In this document: in pieces, positions 41,340-52,620 of the stretch
Position numbering within the stretch: the stretch's first letter is position 1
Layout of the letters: each line of letters begins with the position of its first letter
Assembly (NCBI GenBank): GCA_023376005.1
Contig: CM042176.1
Span: 11,378,655-11,442,654 of the forward strand
DNA length: 64,000 nucleotides
Direction: 5' to 3'
Source of the DNA: Doryteuthis pealeii
Lineage: Eukaryota > Mollusca > Cephalopoda > Myopsida > Loliginidae
Notes under the pieces: generated by a model
Seen by the model: the letters and a program-made list of their open reading frames with translations, nothing else
Told to the model about the DNA's origin: nothing
Database searches by the model: none
Made by a program: the position numbers and the translations under genes

Positions 41340-41837
41340 ACTTATGTATGTATAAACACATTTAAGCAGAGAAAGATGTAGTCTAGTTTTTTTAAATCAT
41401 ATTGCAAGACCGAGCTTATTTTTCAACAAATCTTGAGAATCGCACGTAATAGGGAAAATGAATGTTGGTATGTGTACTGCTTAAAAAATACGAACCATAA
41501 ATATTAACTAATGCAGTTTTGAAAAAAAAAAAAAAAAAAAAATTTTATTTTTTTTATTTTATTTTATTTTAAATACACCTAAAGAAACAACTGTTGTATA
41601 CTAAAGAGTTGTTTCCCCTTGTTTTTGTTTTTGATAAAATCCTTATTAGAGGCATACACACGCACACACATTGGACAAACAGACATACTCTATGCAGTGG
41701 GAAAAGAAGCCTGTAAGGTCCTGGGCACTTATTTTCAACAGGTGATTAAGAAAAAAAAAAAAAAATGGAACAAGATGAAATGATTCTAGCTGAAATATAT
41801 ATATATATACATACACACATATATATATATGTTGTGG
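41340..41837. other. No recognised feature
   Basis: Homopolymer runs near 41523-41575. Nothing coding. Confidence 0.3.
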
Positions 41838-41965
41838 GCACCTCACGTGGTGTAATGGTTAGCAAGCTAGATTTGCAGATCATTGTTAGTGAGTTTGATT
41901 CTCACTGGGTGCCCCATACTTCTGGCCTTGTGCCACATCTAAGCTAAGCTTAGTAAATAACTATA
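41838..41965 (+). mobile_element. S3 tRNA-derived SINE
   Basis: ACCTCACGTGGTGTAATGG (A box), GAGTTTGATTCTCACTGGG (B box), then GCCCCATACTTCTGGCCTTG and TAAGCTAAGCTTAGTAAATA and a TA tail. About 128 bp, collinear with 10746-10886 in reverse. Confidence 0.8.
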
Positions 41966-42043
41966 TATATATATATATATATCTTGTTGTGGAGTCCACG
42001 TATGCTTCTTTGTTGGTATATCTGATGAGTCTATTTATATATA

Positions 42044-42074
<31 letters not shown>

Positions 42075-42101
42075 TGCATATATGTGTGTGTGTGTGTTTT
42101 C

Positions 42102-42158
<57 letters not shown>

Positions 42159-42577
42159 GGGAAATAATTTTTAGTTATAGAAGAATGAGTCAGTCTATCG
42201 CAAATCCTTGACAAACGTGGTTGTACAGTCCTCGAAATATCGGTAAATAAATGGGATCTAGAACACACAATATGTAACATCTAGTCTCTGATCTCAGATA
42301 AATATATTTCTTTCGTGTTTTTAAACAACCAAAAATTATTTTCCCATAAATATATAATATATATATATAATACATATACACACATATATATAAATAGTCA
42401 TTACATACACACACACACACACACACATGCATACATATATATGAAATAAATATTTTTAGAAAAAACAAATAAATGATGTTATAATTATTATCATTTTTTT
42501 AATATTTTTTTTTCTAAAAATATTTATTTCATACTGTCGGATTCACTTCCATTCACTTTTCATACATATATATATAC

Positions 42578-42612
<35 letters not shown>

Positions 42613-42790
42613 CCAACTAGAAGCTCTGACACACTTTGGATTAAAACGAGACACAAGTGTTCGTACATAGTTCTTCTTGTAGAAATCTTTTTTTTTAAAT
42701 GTAAAAAAAAATTTTTTTTTGCAAATAATTTTATTTGCTTTCCATCCAAAATAAATTCCTCTACTCAGGGAATTAATCAAATTTGAAATG
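41966..42790. repeat. (TA)n-rich region with two small fold-backs
   Basis: Long TA and TG/CA runs. TTTATGGGAAATAATTTTT (42153-42171) is inverted at about 42332-42350. ATGAAATAAATATTTTTAGA (42441-42460) is inverted at about 42512-42532. Repeated frames here are compositional. Confidence 0.6.
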
Positions 42791-43375
42791 ATTTTTTTAT
42801 GGAATTATATGAAGGAGGGTTATCCTATCTACTATATAAATACGACAGTGAAAAGGTCTTTGACTTTTAGACATTTCCATGATACATGTCCTCGAGGTAT
42901 CAGTTCTTAGTTTTGACTTTATTTGGAGTTGATGCTGATGTTATTGAAATTTGAGTACTCACAGAATTACTGGTACTCTTTAGAGATTTTACTTTTCCCC
43001 TTAGGGAGTGCTAGGAGCGGCTACCCAGTGATGCCTGAGTAGAGAGGGGGAACCCTGCTGTATTGATTTGTTTACTTTTGAGATTTACAAATACTGGACA
43101 TTTTTAAGCAGAATTTCAATGCTATTTCTATGTATATTTTAATTTTTAAATTATCTTTGAATATAAATCAAATCTTCATAATTTTTGCACAAAAAGACAA
43201 AACCGGCAAATATATATACACATTATTTGCTTTGTTGTTAATTGTTGTATTTTCATAATTTCATCCGGACATACACACCATCTGCCCTTTATATACGTAC
43301 TAGAAGTGGCTACCAAGTACCACCTGGGTAGAGGGCACACTAAAAAAACGTGGTCTAATGGTTAGCAAGTTAGTC
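42791..43375. other. No recognised gene
   Basis: An S3-like A-box remnant (GTGGTCTAATGGTTAGCAAG) lies at 43351-43370. Otherwise unremarkable. Confidence 0.3.
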
Positions 43376-43379
43376 TCAC

Positions 43380-44130
43380 AGATCCATTATTAATAAAAAT
43401 AATCTTCATTAACTTGTGTGTATTAATAAATTGGTAGAAATAATTTTCATTAACTTTGTGTGTATTAATACATAGGTAGAAATAATTTTTATTAACTTCA
43501 TGTGTATTAATAAATTGGTAGAAATAATTTTCATTAACTTCATGTGTATTAATACATTGGTAGAAATAATTTTCATTAAATTCGTGTGTATTAATAAATT
43601 GTAGAAATAATTTCATTAACTTTGTGTGTATTAATACATAGGTAGAAATAATTTTCATTAACTTCATGTGTAATTTAATTTTCATTAACTTCATGTGTAT
43701 TAATACATTGGTAGAAATAATTTTCATTAACTTCATGTGTATTAATACATTGGTAGAAATAATTTTCATTAACTTCATGTGTATAATAATAGAAAATAAT
43801 TTTCATTAACTTCATGTGTATTAATACATTGGTAGAAATAATTTTCATTAACTTCGTGTGTATTAATAAATTTGGTAGAAATAATTTTCATTAACTTCAT
43901 GTGTATTAATACATAGGTAGAAATAATTTTCATTAACTTCATGTGTATTAATAATTGGTAGAAATAATTTTCATTAACTTCATGTGTATTAATACATTGG
44001 TAGAAATAATTTCATTAACTTCTGTGTATTAATACATTGGTAGAAATAATTTTCATTAACTTCATGTGTATTAATACTATTAATTCATAACTTCATGTGT
44101 ATTAATAATTGGTAGAAATAAATTTTCATT
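43380..44130. repeat. 42-bp minisatellite, about 17 units
   Basis: Unit GTAGAAATAATTTTCATTAA followed by CTTCATGTGTATTAATACAT and TG. A few units are shortened. 42 bp equals 14 codons, so the minus strand stays open with MKLMKIISTNVLIH-like iterations. I regard this as a by-product. Confidence 0.92.
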
Positions 44131-44189
44131 AATTTGTAGATAGATCTATTTGACCCATAGATGGTACCCTAACGGGTAATACCACTTCT

Positions 44190-44674
44190 ATTCTGAATGG
44201 AAAGCAAGCAAAATTATAAGTGACAATCTTTTTTAGAAATTTTTACATACTATGTAGTGTCACTTGTGCCTAACACTAATACCATTTCCAAAACTTTATT
44301 AAAAGAAAAAAAAAAAAAAAAGAAATTTTGCCTGAGATAAAACCGTTTACTTACACACAGAACTCAATAGAAATACACGTGTCCCCAGTTCCAAACAGGT
44401 GTCAATATTAATAATGATAATATAATCAAATACAGGTAAATGATTGATGCTTTTATACCACTGGGGTATGACAGGTATGTCAATGATACTGACCACAATC
44501 GATATGGTACTGGTAAGTGAAAACAAGGCCTACGAGAAGGAGGGTGCAGCTGGTATATTGTACTGGGACCAGGGGCGGGGGAGAGACCAAAGGGGAAGCC
44601 TGAGAATTTGTTTTGAGGAGAATATGTTCAGTAATAGTTTAAACGATTTTCATATTTCTATAGGTATATATATA

Positions 44675-44716
<42 letters not shown>

Positions 44717-44929
44717 GCATATATATTATTATATATGGAGAAAAAATCATTATGTTTTATTATATAAAAATGATGTTGTTTGCTTTCAAAATTTGTGATC
44801 ATATCAAATTTATTTCTAATCAAACGGATATAATTAGGTGTTATTTATTACCAAACTCTACGGAATTGAAACTCTGTAACCAAGAATATGAAATGCAGGT
44901 AGTCCAAAAATAATACACATTATATATAC
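44190..44929. other. No convincing gene
   Basis: A 107-codon plus frame (44444-44767) runs into a TA microsatellite. Its first 60 residues have no recognised domain. 44140-44190 has an R600 scrap (GACCCATAGATGGTACCCTA). Confidence 0.3.
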
Positions 44930-45575
44930 TAGCAAATATATGCACACTCCGGGTGCAAGTATTTAAGTTCTAATGTAATAAAATATCATGTTAAATCAGA
45001 AATGCTAATGAAACTGAATAAGAATTCAGATAAAAAGATTTGGAACAGAGGGGGTATGATTGAAAAATAGAACAACTTTGAAACTAACTCTTCCATCATT
45101 TTCCATTACTCCCGTCTTTCATTGGTAAATTTCCTAATCTAACTATTTAGTTAAAATAGGAAGTAAAGAATAAAATTACAGTTATTTCTTCTTGCTAATG
45201 GATTTCTTTTAAGATTTATCTCAGAGATTTTTGCTCATATTCAATAAGATAAAACCAAACAATTAGAAATCAATAATACTAAGCACATATTTATTAAAAT
45301 CAAATTTTTAATATCAATATGCAAATTAGCCTTCCCATTCATACTATAAACCGCTATTTTGTTGAATATATAAATACAATTGTATGTTATTAGTATGTAG
45401 ATATGGTCAACAGTATTAATGAGGAAAAACAATTTTATTAATAATTGAGGTTTAAATAAAAATAAAATCATGGAGAATATGATGTAAATGACAAAGGGAA
45501 GTGTAACTTGTATAGTAATATAGTTTCGGTTACAGACAGACAAACCCACAATCTCCATTATAATAAGATATATAT
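44930..45575 (+). repeat. K-family repeat, full-length reference copy
   Basis: From TATACTAGCAAATATATGCA to GTTTCGGTTACAGACAGACA and ATCTCCATTATAATAAG, then (TA)n. About 645 bp, non-coding, with no TIR or tRNA head. Copies at 10115-10745 (minus), 2028-2440 and several 3' ends. Class unknown. Confidence 0.75.
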
Positions 45576-45599
45576 ATATATATATTATATATATATATA

Positions 45600-45905
45600 A
45601 TCAGCATCACAGTGTTGGAAGACCATAATTTCTTGTGTCCAGATGTTATGTTCTAGTGCAATGCCTTTTGTGACTGTAATGGTCAAGGTTTGAAAAACAG
45701 TTTTGACCACAGATGTCACATGTGAAGGTCAGTCTTGAAGATGTTGATGGTGTGTCGGTGCTCTGTTGCTTTCTCTTGGACCTCTTAGGTTCATGGTATT
45801 GTACCAGGGTGACTTTAGACATGAATAACCCACTATGAAGAGCCTGGCGTCACCAAAGGCGGTCCTGAGCCAAATTTCCCCACATGGCAGGGTTGATGGT
45901 AGTGC
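45600..45905 (-). pseudogene. LINE ORF2 C-terminal zinc-finger fragment
   Basis: Minus strand codes for VTLVQYHEPKRSKRKQQST, then FTCDICGQNCFSNLDHYSH and KRHC. The C-x2-C-x12-H-x4-C-type finger near the end is characteristic of RTE-like LINE products. Frame continuity upstream is broken. Confidence 0.75.
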
Positions 45906-45966
45906 ATGAAGACCAATTTTCCCAGATATATATATATATATATATACATATCTCTCTATATATCTA

Positions 45967-46006
<40 letters not shown>

Positions 46007-46017
46007 AGTAAATGTAA

Positions 46018-46243
46018 AGTCGTCGAGGTGGCCTGAAGACAGCGAGGAGGTCTATCCCCTTTTCACTAGTACTGGACCAAGGAGATTGTTTTGGCATCTG
46101 AAGTGGAGCGCCACACCTACCATCAGCTCCTCACTTTACTCACAGATCTCTGTGCTACTTATAAGCTGAGTTGGCGAGGGTTGGTATTGAACCTGGAACC
46201 TTTTGCTTCCTAGGCAGAAGCTCTACCGCGTGAGCTAAACTGA
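46018..46243 (-). mobile_element. S2 tRNA-derived SINE
   Basis: Minus strand: TTAGCTCACGCGGTAGAGC (A box), GGTTCAATACC (B box), CAACTCAG, GGTAGGTGTGGCGCTCCACT, CAATCTCCTTGGTCCAG, GGCCACCTCGACGACTTTAC. Nearly complete; a (TA)n/(TC)n tract abuts its 3' end. Confidence 0.85.
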
Positions 46244-46299
46244 TCCTCTGCAATTTTATTTTTGGTTAGTTGTTGAAGTTTTAGTTTTGGTTACTGTAG

Positions 46300-46800
46300 A
46301 GTTTGGTAATAATACCTAATGATATCCGTTTGGATAGTATTTCTGCTAGAAATAATATAACTCAGTCTTTTTGGTTTAGAAGAAAATTAACTTTTTATAA
46401 AAGATTGTTAGGGGCGTACTTATTTTTGGTAAATTCTGTGCACTCCACTAGCACTCTTCAGTGTATGAGATAAAATTATGATGGCTAAAAGACAAAGGGT
46501 GTTTGAACCGTGAGGAGAGGAGTTAGTGGGAGCGAAAACAGCAGATGTTAAATGCTTCATCTGAAAAATATTTTCAAATGAAAAATAATTGGTAATAAAT
46601 GAATAAATCATAATTTATGGATAAAACTAATAATACCTAATAATATCCGTTTTTTAATGTATTTCTGCTAGAAATAATAAAATTCCAGTACCTTAGATTC
46701 AGAAGGGTGTACTTATTTTTGGTCAAATCTGTGCACTCCTTTAGTATTCTTCAGTGTATGAGATAAAATTATGATGACTAAAAGACAAGGGTGTTTGTGT
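46300..46800. repeat. Tandem duplication, about 320 bp
   Basis: AATAATACCTAATGATATCC, GTATTTCTGCTAGAAATAAT, GTACTTATTTTTGGT, CTTCAGTGTATGAGATAAAA and GACAAAGGGTGTTTG occur at about 46308-46505 and again at 46628-46800. Confidence 0.75.
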
Positions 46801-47205
46801 CGTCTGGTGAGGAGGCGGGGTGGGGGTAGCGAAAATAGCTTTGCACCCCTCCTAATGAAATTCCTCTTGTAGGCCCTGCATGAAAGACTGGTCCAACATC
46901 TACATATGTACCCCTAGGCTTGAGCTGAACTCAACCATTCTTTGACCAACAAGGCTGACTTAAAAAAAAAAAAAAAAAAAAAAAGAACAAACAAAAAACA
47001 CTATCTTTCATGAGTAAAAACAGAGGTTTTTACAAGCATACAAATATACTGATTACAAAAAGTATGAGGTAAAAAAAAAGACCTGCCCAGGGTCCTGATG
47101 GCCATTCTCAAGTTTAAACTCTTGGAAAAAACAAAACAAAACAAAAAAACAAAAAAAAAAAAAAAAAAAAACATTACCAGATGAGAATATTTATTCAACC
47201 ATGTG
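46801..47205. other. No recognised feature
   Basis: Contains poly-A tracts at 46965-46984 and 47125-47170. No gene. Confidence 0.3.
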
Positions 47206-47209
47206 ATAT

Positions 47210-47725
47210 CTGTCCCATAATAGTTGTTACATTTTCATATAATTTTATACATTAATGTACCAACTATTATGGGACAAGTAATAAAAATGCTTCTACCTCT
47301 GTCCCATAATAGTTGATACATTTTCATATAGATTTTGTACATTAAATGTACCAACTATTATGGGACAAGTAATAAAAATGCTTCTACCTCTGTCCCATAA
47401 TAGTTGATACATTTTCATATAGATTTTATACACTAAATGTACCAACTATTATGGGACAAGTAATAAAAATGCCTCTACCTCTGTCCCATAATAGTTGATA
47501 CATTTTCATATAGATTTTCTACACTAAATGTACCAACTATTATGGGACAGAGATAGTACTTAATTTTATACACTACTTTACTCCATTGTGTTGACTGCTT
47601 AACTGTGTATTTCTTAATTTTTATTAGAGAGAATATAACATTCTATTAACTTTGTCCCATAATAGTCGGTACATTTGCATATCTATTTCATACAGTAAAT
47701 GTCACAACTATTATGGGACAGAGGT
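47210..47725. repeat. Second tandem array of hairpin units
   Basis: Four about 90-bp units, each an inverted pair TGTCCCATAATAGTTG...CAACTATTATGGGACA with ATTTTCATATAGATTTT loop and TAATAAAAATGCTTCTACC spacer. They are followed by two longer-spaced units like those at 13478-14245. The arms are strongly conserved compared with the spacers. Confidence 0.88.
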
Positions 47726-47729
47726 TGTG

Positions 47730-48068
47730 TATATTAAGTAGATGTTTTTAAATAAATATGTGAAAAGATAGACTGAGGTATAAGTTTGATTTTATTTGTT
47801 CCAAGAAATGGTGGGTTTTAGTTTGATTAAACTTTGAGTTATTATTAATGTTTGACTTGTATTTCTTTCAGTTATTTTTTTAATTTAATTTTTCTTTTAA
47901 AAATTTTTTTTATTTTTAAAAAAATTTATTTATTTCTGCCTGTTATTAAAGTTGTCCCTCCACATTTAGTGGGGTCAGGATTCCCAGTGAAAAGTAGAAA
48001 AAACCCCGCAAATATCTCTACTCCCCAACCATCCAAAAAAAAACAAAAAAACCCAACAAAAACCAAAA

Positions 48069-48111
<43 letters not shown>

Positions 48112-48250
48112 CCCCAAAACAAAACAAATAAAAAGCTTAAGTCAATTCTTCTGATCATATTTGATACACACAATAAGTAAAACAATAAAATTTACCGCAA
48201 CAGTAAGTTTTTATAAATTTAATATTACAGTATCAATAATGGAGGCTAAC
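47730..48250. other. AT-rich, no recognised gene
   Basis: Includes a (TA)n tract at 48069-48108 and A/C-rich runs. No supported feature. Confidence 0.3.
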
Positions 48251-48252
48251 TG

Positions 48253-48258
48253 AGAGAG

Positions 48259-48303
<45 letters not shown>
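48253..48303. repeat. (GA)n microsatellite
   Basis: GA dinucleotides with one AAG interruption. Confidence 0.95.
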
Positions 48304-48306
<3 letters not shown>

Positions 48307-48469
48307 GGGAATTGGTTGGTTGGATGCAAGCCATAGAGTACATGGAAAGTAGGTATATTTATGTTAGCCAATAAAATAGATTAATAATAATAATAATCTT
48401 ATGAATTGTAATAAGTAATTTAGAGTTACTTCCCCTGTTTTATAATTACCTCCCCTTTGTGTAAATCTT

Positions 48470-48740
48470 TAGCTTTCTGAAAGTATGTAAATTCCCATGA
48501 AATTGCGACTGTATTTTAAGCAGAATAAAGCTTTCTCAAGCCCAGCCGTGCGTGTTCATTTAATATTACATGAATTTAACTTTAATTTTATTTTTAACTT
48601 TAGTATAATATGTAAACGAGGTAAGGCTATAAAAGCAGGTCTGCCTCAGTAATAAGTCAAGTCGGTTACTACATTTGACTAAGATAAAGTCTGTATCCAT
48701 AGACGGTTTTACTTTATAATATCAAATTTATAAACTTTCT
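48470..48740 (+). promoter_or_regulatory. Possible LTR or promoter fragment
   Basis: GCAGAATAAAGCTTTCTCAAG at about 48520 looks like an R/U5 poly(A) signal region. AAGGCTATAAAAGCAGG at about 48623-48639 is a good TATA box, followed about 30 bp on by CAGTAATAAGTCAAGTCGG. The order (poly(A) signal before TATA) would fit the junction of two LTR-like pieces. No duplication found. Confidence 0.25.
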
Positions 48741-49555
48741 TTTTTCTTTAAAAATAGTTTTCTTTATATTTTCTAGTCTACACAATTAATCTATGAATTT
48801 CAGCAGTAGACTGCAAAAATTTCGCCCCCCCCCCTTAACTACTAATGACATAATTAATGAATATTCAAATCAAAGGGTTGGAACTGAGAATGTCAAAGGT
48901 CGACAATACTCAACCTCTATAGCTGTTTTGGAAATGATGGTCCAAGCTGTTGCGATAGAAATCCAATAGAATATGGACAAAAGAAATACTAGTCCAAAAA
49001 AAAAAAAAATGGAGGATTTAAATTTCATTCATAAAATTATATATGTTTGAAAGAACTTTAAATAAATAAATTTTTCCCATGTATACTGAATAGTTACATA
49101 CATCTTTTTACTCGTATTTTTTCTCATCTTAATTTCAATTGCTTTTTATCACAACTCTCAAGCCATTAATAATAAACAGCAAGTAAATAATACGTAAAAA
49201 AAAAAAGAAAAAAAAAAAGGTGTTGAATCTTGGCTGACAGAGGCTCAGTCTTTTATTTTTTAATCCTTGTTGCTTACTGAAGATCGGAGAACTGGAGGCT
49301 GAGAGCATTTTGTATAAAAAGCAATGGAAACACGAAAGAACTACCAGTCAAAAATTAATAATGGTCGACAATGTTTTAATCTAATAGCAAAAAAAATAAA
49401 GATAATTTTAACCTTGAGATTAAAATGGCCCCCTGGTTGATAAAGATCAAGGGGAGATAAATGCAGTAGGACTCAAATTAGCAGATTTTTTTTTGAAAAT
49501 TTTTATTATTTATTATGAATGTAAGATGGAAAGAAAGGAATGAAACTTGATTAAT
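48741..49555. other. No recognised gene
   Basis: AT-rich. Nothing supported beyond homopolymers. Confidence 0.3.
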
Positions 49556-49563
49556 AAATTTTG

Positions 49564-50136
49564 GGACCAAGTAACCAATAAGCACCCCAAATCCTCAACT
49601 TAATGAAAGGTTCATATTTTAACTCATCACCGGTAACTTCCGCTTTCAAATATTTAAAAATAAACGAACAGACGATTTTTGCAATTATATTGTATCTGAC
49701 AAAAACAAATTTTACAAATTGTGTGATACTATTTCTGAACGACATCCGTTTATTTAAATAAGCATAAAATTATTTTGTAAATAAAAACTATTTTTATTTA
49801 AATAAACATAATTGCATTTCTCTTTTGATTAAGTAAAAATTATTTTAGCATAAAAACATCTTTTTTTAATTTATCGTAAGTGTTGAAAAATACTCAAAAA
49901 CTTCTGATTAAAAAGTATTTATTTAAAAAAAAAAAAGATTTTACTATTGAATTTTAATTTGATTACGTGTACCAACCATCTATTTATTTAATTTATTGTG
50001 AATTCAACATCTCCATAAACTTCTGATTAAAATAATTTGTTTACAAAAATTTGGAAGCAGAAATTAATGGTGATGTGTTAAAATATGAACCTTTCATTAA
50101 GTTGATGATTTGGGGTGCTTATTGGTTACTTGGTCC
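49564..50136. mobile_element. GGACCA TIR element with perfect 8-bp duplication
   Basis: Termini GGACCAAGTAACCAATAAGC...CCCCAAATC...GAAAGGTTCATATTTTAA are inverted at 50065-50136 (about 65-bp TIRs). Flanked by AAATTTTG at 49556-49563 and 50137-50144, identical. 573 bp, no transposase. GGACCA plus 8 bp link it to the shorter GGACCATATG elements. Confidence 0.88.
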
Positions 50137-50144
50137 AAATTTTG

Positions 50145-50382
50145 TACTGCAGCACTAAAACATTTTGGTGTTGATGGTTGTCGATAGAATGAAGATGGGA
50201 CCAAGAGGACATAAGAAGTGGCAGTAATAACCATGTTAGCCAAGGAAAAAAAAAAGATGATGGTGGTAGAGAAGGGGATGGGGGTAAGGTGAGAAAAAGA
50301 CTTTCGACTGGCTGGGTGGAGGGGAGTTTGGGGGGTGGGGGTCCGTGGTGGTTATGGAGTGAACCAGGAAGTTTTTTTTTAT

Positions 50383-50424
<42 letters not shown>

Positions 50425-51300
50425 ATATAAACAATCATCCTAAAAAAAAAAAACTTTCCCAGAAATTAAAAAAAAAAAAAAAAAAAAAAAAATTTTTTAT
50501 CTTTTTTATTTATTTTATTTTATCTTATTTTTTTTTTTTTTTTTAGATTGAAAAAACTAAACAATAAAATTTTTTTTTAAATGCATTGAATCAAATATTA
50601 TTTTTTTGTATTTTAAAATTACACAATTATTTTAAAGTTTTAAAAATTTAAACACAACTTTTTAAACACAAAACTTCCAGTGCCTTAAGTTTAACGTTTT
50701 TTACATTAAAAATTAAAGATTTATTCTTTAAAAAAAAAAAAAAAAAATGGTTAGATTAAGTAAAAAAAAAATTGAAAAAAATCTAACATAGTTTATTAAT
50801 TAAAATCATTAAAGCAATTTAATTAAAATTTATTAACTATTCTGATAAAATAATTACAAGTAATTAAAATGTTTAATTTTTTTTTATTAAAGACAAAATG
50901 TAACAATATTTTAATTAAAAAAAAAAATTAAATACTTTTTTACTATTTTTTTCATTTTTTTTTTATTTTTTAGATTGAATTTTATTTTTCAGATTAAAAA
51001 AAAATGTTGTGATATTTAAAAAAAAAAAAAATTATGAATGAATTTTTTGTTTAAAAAAAAAATGAAAAAAAAAGGAGCCTGGAGTTTAAATATTATTATT
51101 TTGTTGTCACCATGAAATAAAAGAAAAAAAACAATTTTTGTTTTTAACACTGTGCATGGCACAGAGATGAAGACAAAAAAAGGTTTGATATACAGACAGA
51201 CAGACAGACAAACATGGACACAGTGATTATAAGATCACTAGTTCCCAAAATGCATTAAAAAAAAAAAAAAATTATTAAAAAAAAAAAAGTGTAGAGGATA
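50145..51300. other. Homopolymer-rich A/T sequence
   Basis: Long poly-A and poly-T runs at 50390-50575, then mixed A/T. A (CAGA)n run near 51195. No coding feature. Confidence 0.4.
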
Positions 51301-51316
51301 TTTTTCGTTGGTTGAA

Positions 51317-51622
51317 TTATTGTGAGGTGGCTGTTAGAGTTGTAATAGTTAAAAGAAGAGAATATGGTGGTGGTGATAGGAGGAAGCAAGGGATGAAGAA
51401 GAAGGGGTTGGAGGGGGAGGAGAGCAGAAAAGAAGAGGAGGATGGGAGAGGAGGAGTAGGAGGAGGAGGAGGAGAATGTATTGTGTGGTCGTCATGGTCA
51501 TCCTCCAGCCAGTGGCTACCACTTGTCAGTTCCAGCAGATAGAAGTCCTGCTTCTCCACAGCCGTCAGCAGTGACAACTGCTGGCCACACATGATACAAT
51601 AGGCACAACTGGGACAGTTCAC
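51317..51622 (-). other. Open frame 3' of the acidic-tail exon
   Basis: A 101-codon frame starting after an in-frame TAA. It begins NCPSCAYCIMCGQQLSLL with two CxxC pairs and then ELTSGSHWLEDDHDDH, before degenerating into Pro/Ser low complexity. It could be 3' UTR of the upstream exon or an alternative last exon; a CAG/AAG acceptor just before TGAACTG is possible. No family recognised. Confidence 0.2.
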
Positions 51623-51647
51623 TTAAAACACACTAGGGTGGAGATAT

Positions 51648-51928
51648 TTAAGTCTCCTCCTCAGCTTCCTCGTCATCATCTTCCTCTTCTTCGTCTTCCT
51701 CATCCTCATCATCTTCCTCATCTTCTTCTTCCTCATCCTCTTCGTCCTCTTCGTCTTCATCGTCTTCATTGAATGGCATCAGGTTGCAGTTTGGCATTTC
51801 GCCTTCCTCAATGTCGGGATCTCCATCTTTACTTTTCTTCGACGTTGACACGGTCAGGTCAAGCGGGGTGTCTCCAGGACGCTTTACTGGTTTCTTGAAC
51901 ATCTTGTCTCCCTCCCCTGATGGTGCAT
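51648..51928 (-). CDS. Probable terminal exon, nuclear protein with PLDLT motif and acidic tail
   Basis: Minus strand: a pyrimidine-rich TTTTTTTTAATGTTTCAG ends at 51929 and looks like a 3' splice site. The frame then reads APSGEGDKMFKKPVKRPGD, TPLDLTV, STSKKSKDGDPDIEEGEM, NCNLMPFNED and some 40 residues almost purely Asp/Glu before TAA (51650-51648). The exon starts with the last two bases of a codon (phase 1). PLDLT fits the PxDLS/T-type CtBP-binding motif of metazoan transcription regulators, the KK/KR clusters suit nuclear localisation, and acidic tails are common in chromatin-associated proteins. I do not recognise the gene. The upstream exons should lie to the right of the exon, but SINE, LINE and R600 sequence fills 52.0-54.1 kb and no second exon was identified with confidence. 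It is the only host-like coding sequence here. Confidence 0.6.
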
Positions 51929-52045
51929 CTGAAACATTAAAAAAAAGAGAAAAGAATTAGTAATTTTTATTAAAAAAAGAAAAAAATTACTATAGAAATG
52001 CACTGGTAGGTTGATTGAAATAAACATAATTAGTACTTTTTATCA

Positions 52046-52354
52046 TCAACTGCCTTATATATATTTACCAACCCCTCCGCATGAGCAGGATGTGACACAA
52101 GGTCAATTTCTTAAGCGGAGTTCAACAGGTTTGAATTCAGAGTTTTCCTTCTCCTTGCCTAACCAAGGTTAAAGAGCCCAGTCTGCCCTACTATTTACCC
52201 ATAGCTGGAGGGAGAGTAGGATTCATAATTTCCCAAAGGTATTAGCGCTAAGTGAAATGCAATTAGCACGTCCAGGATTTGAACTCGGTGCGACGAGTCC
52301 ATTTCCCATGACTTTAACCATTACACCACGCGCTTCCTACTCAACTGCCTTATA
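52046..52354 (-). mobile_element. S1 SINE with 14-bp target duplication
   Basis: SINE body from about 52060 to 52338. TCAACTGCCTTATA is present at 52046-52059 and 52341-52354. The duplication length is typical of LINE-mediated retroposition. A and B boxes are conserved; a short internal deletion removes the GACTGGTTG part. Confidence 0.88.
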
Positions 52355-52620
52355 CTGGGCATAAAGTGGTGGAACAAAATCCCCCACTTAGAAATTCAAA
52401 GCAGAGCACTCATTGACCCAGTTGAGACCATCCTATCGCAACGCCAACTGCGATAGTTGGGTCACACCATCCACATCCCTGTAGACAGACTCCCCCTAAA
52501 ACTACTTTACAATAAACTCACAGATTGCATGCGGAGGACATGAGCCTCCTAAAAGAGATTCAAAGACCATATTAAGACAACGCTAAGGAAATGCAACCTC
52601 ACACCTTCAAGTGTGGAAGA
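52355..52620 (+). pseudogene. LINE ORF2 fragment (RTE-like)
   Basis: Codes GIKWWNKIPHLEIQSRALID, PVETILSQRQLR, stop, LGHTIHIPVDRLPLKLLYNK, LTDCMRRT, then KRFKDHIKTTLRKCNLTPSS. This is the region between RT and C-terminus of a widespread LINE group (RxLRWxGHxxRMxxxRLPxxLLYxxL, KDxxKxxLxxxxI). A stop (TAG) and a frameshift make it non-functional. Confidence 0.85.

Larger units (their letters stand above)
41040..41340. mobile_element. Fold-back element with two hammerhead-like motifs
   Basis: Arms TTTATAACATAATCATAGCT, GATATTGAT, AATATTTCGATTTTACAAAA and ATCATCTTCAGAG are inverted at 41220-41300. The about 110-bp centre contains CTCATTTGACTTTTATC and no gene. Also represented by a truncated end at 17882-17960. 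Confidence 0.8.

Noticed and set aside
42020..42045. CTGATGAG near 42024
   Set aside because: No GAAA box or complementary helices follow. The sequence goes directly into a (TA)n tract.
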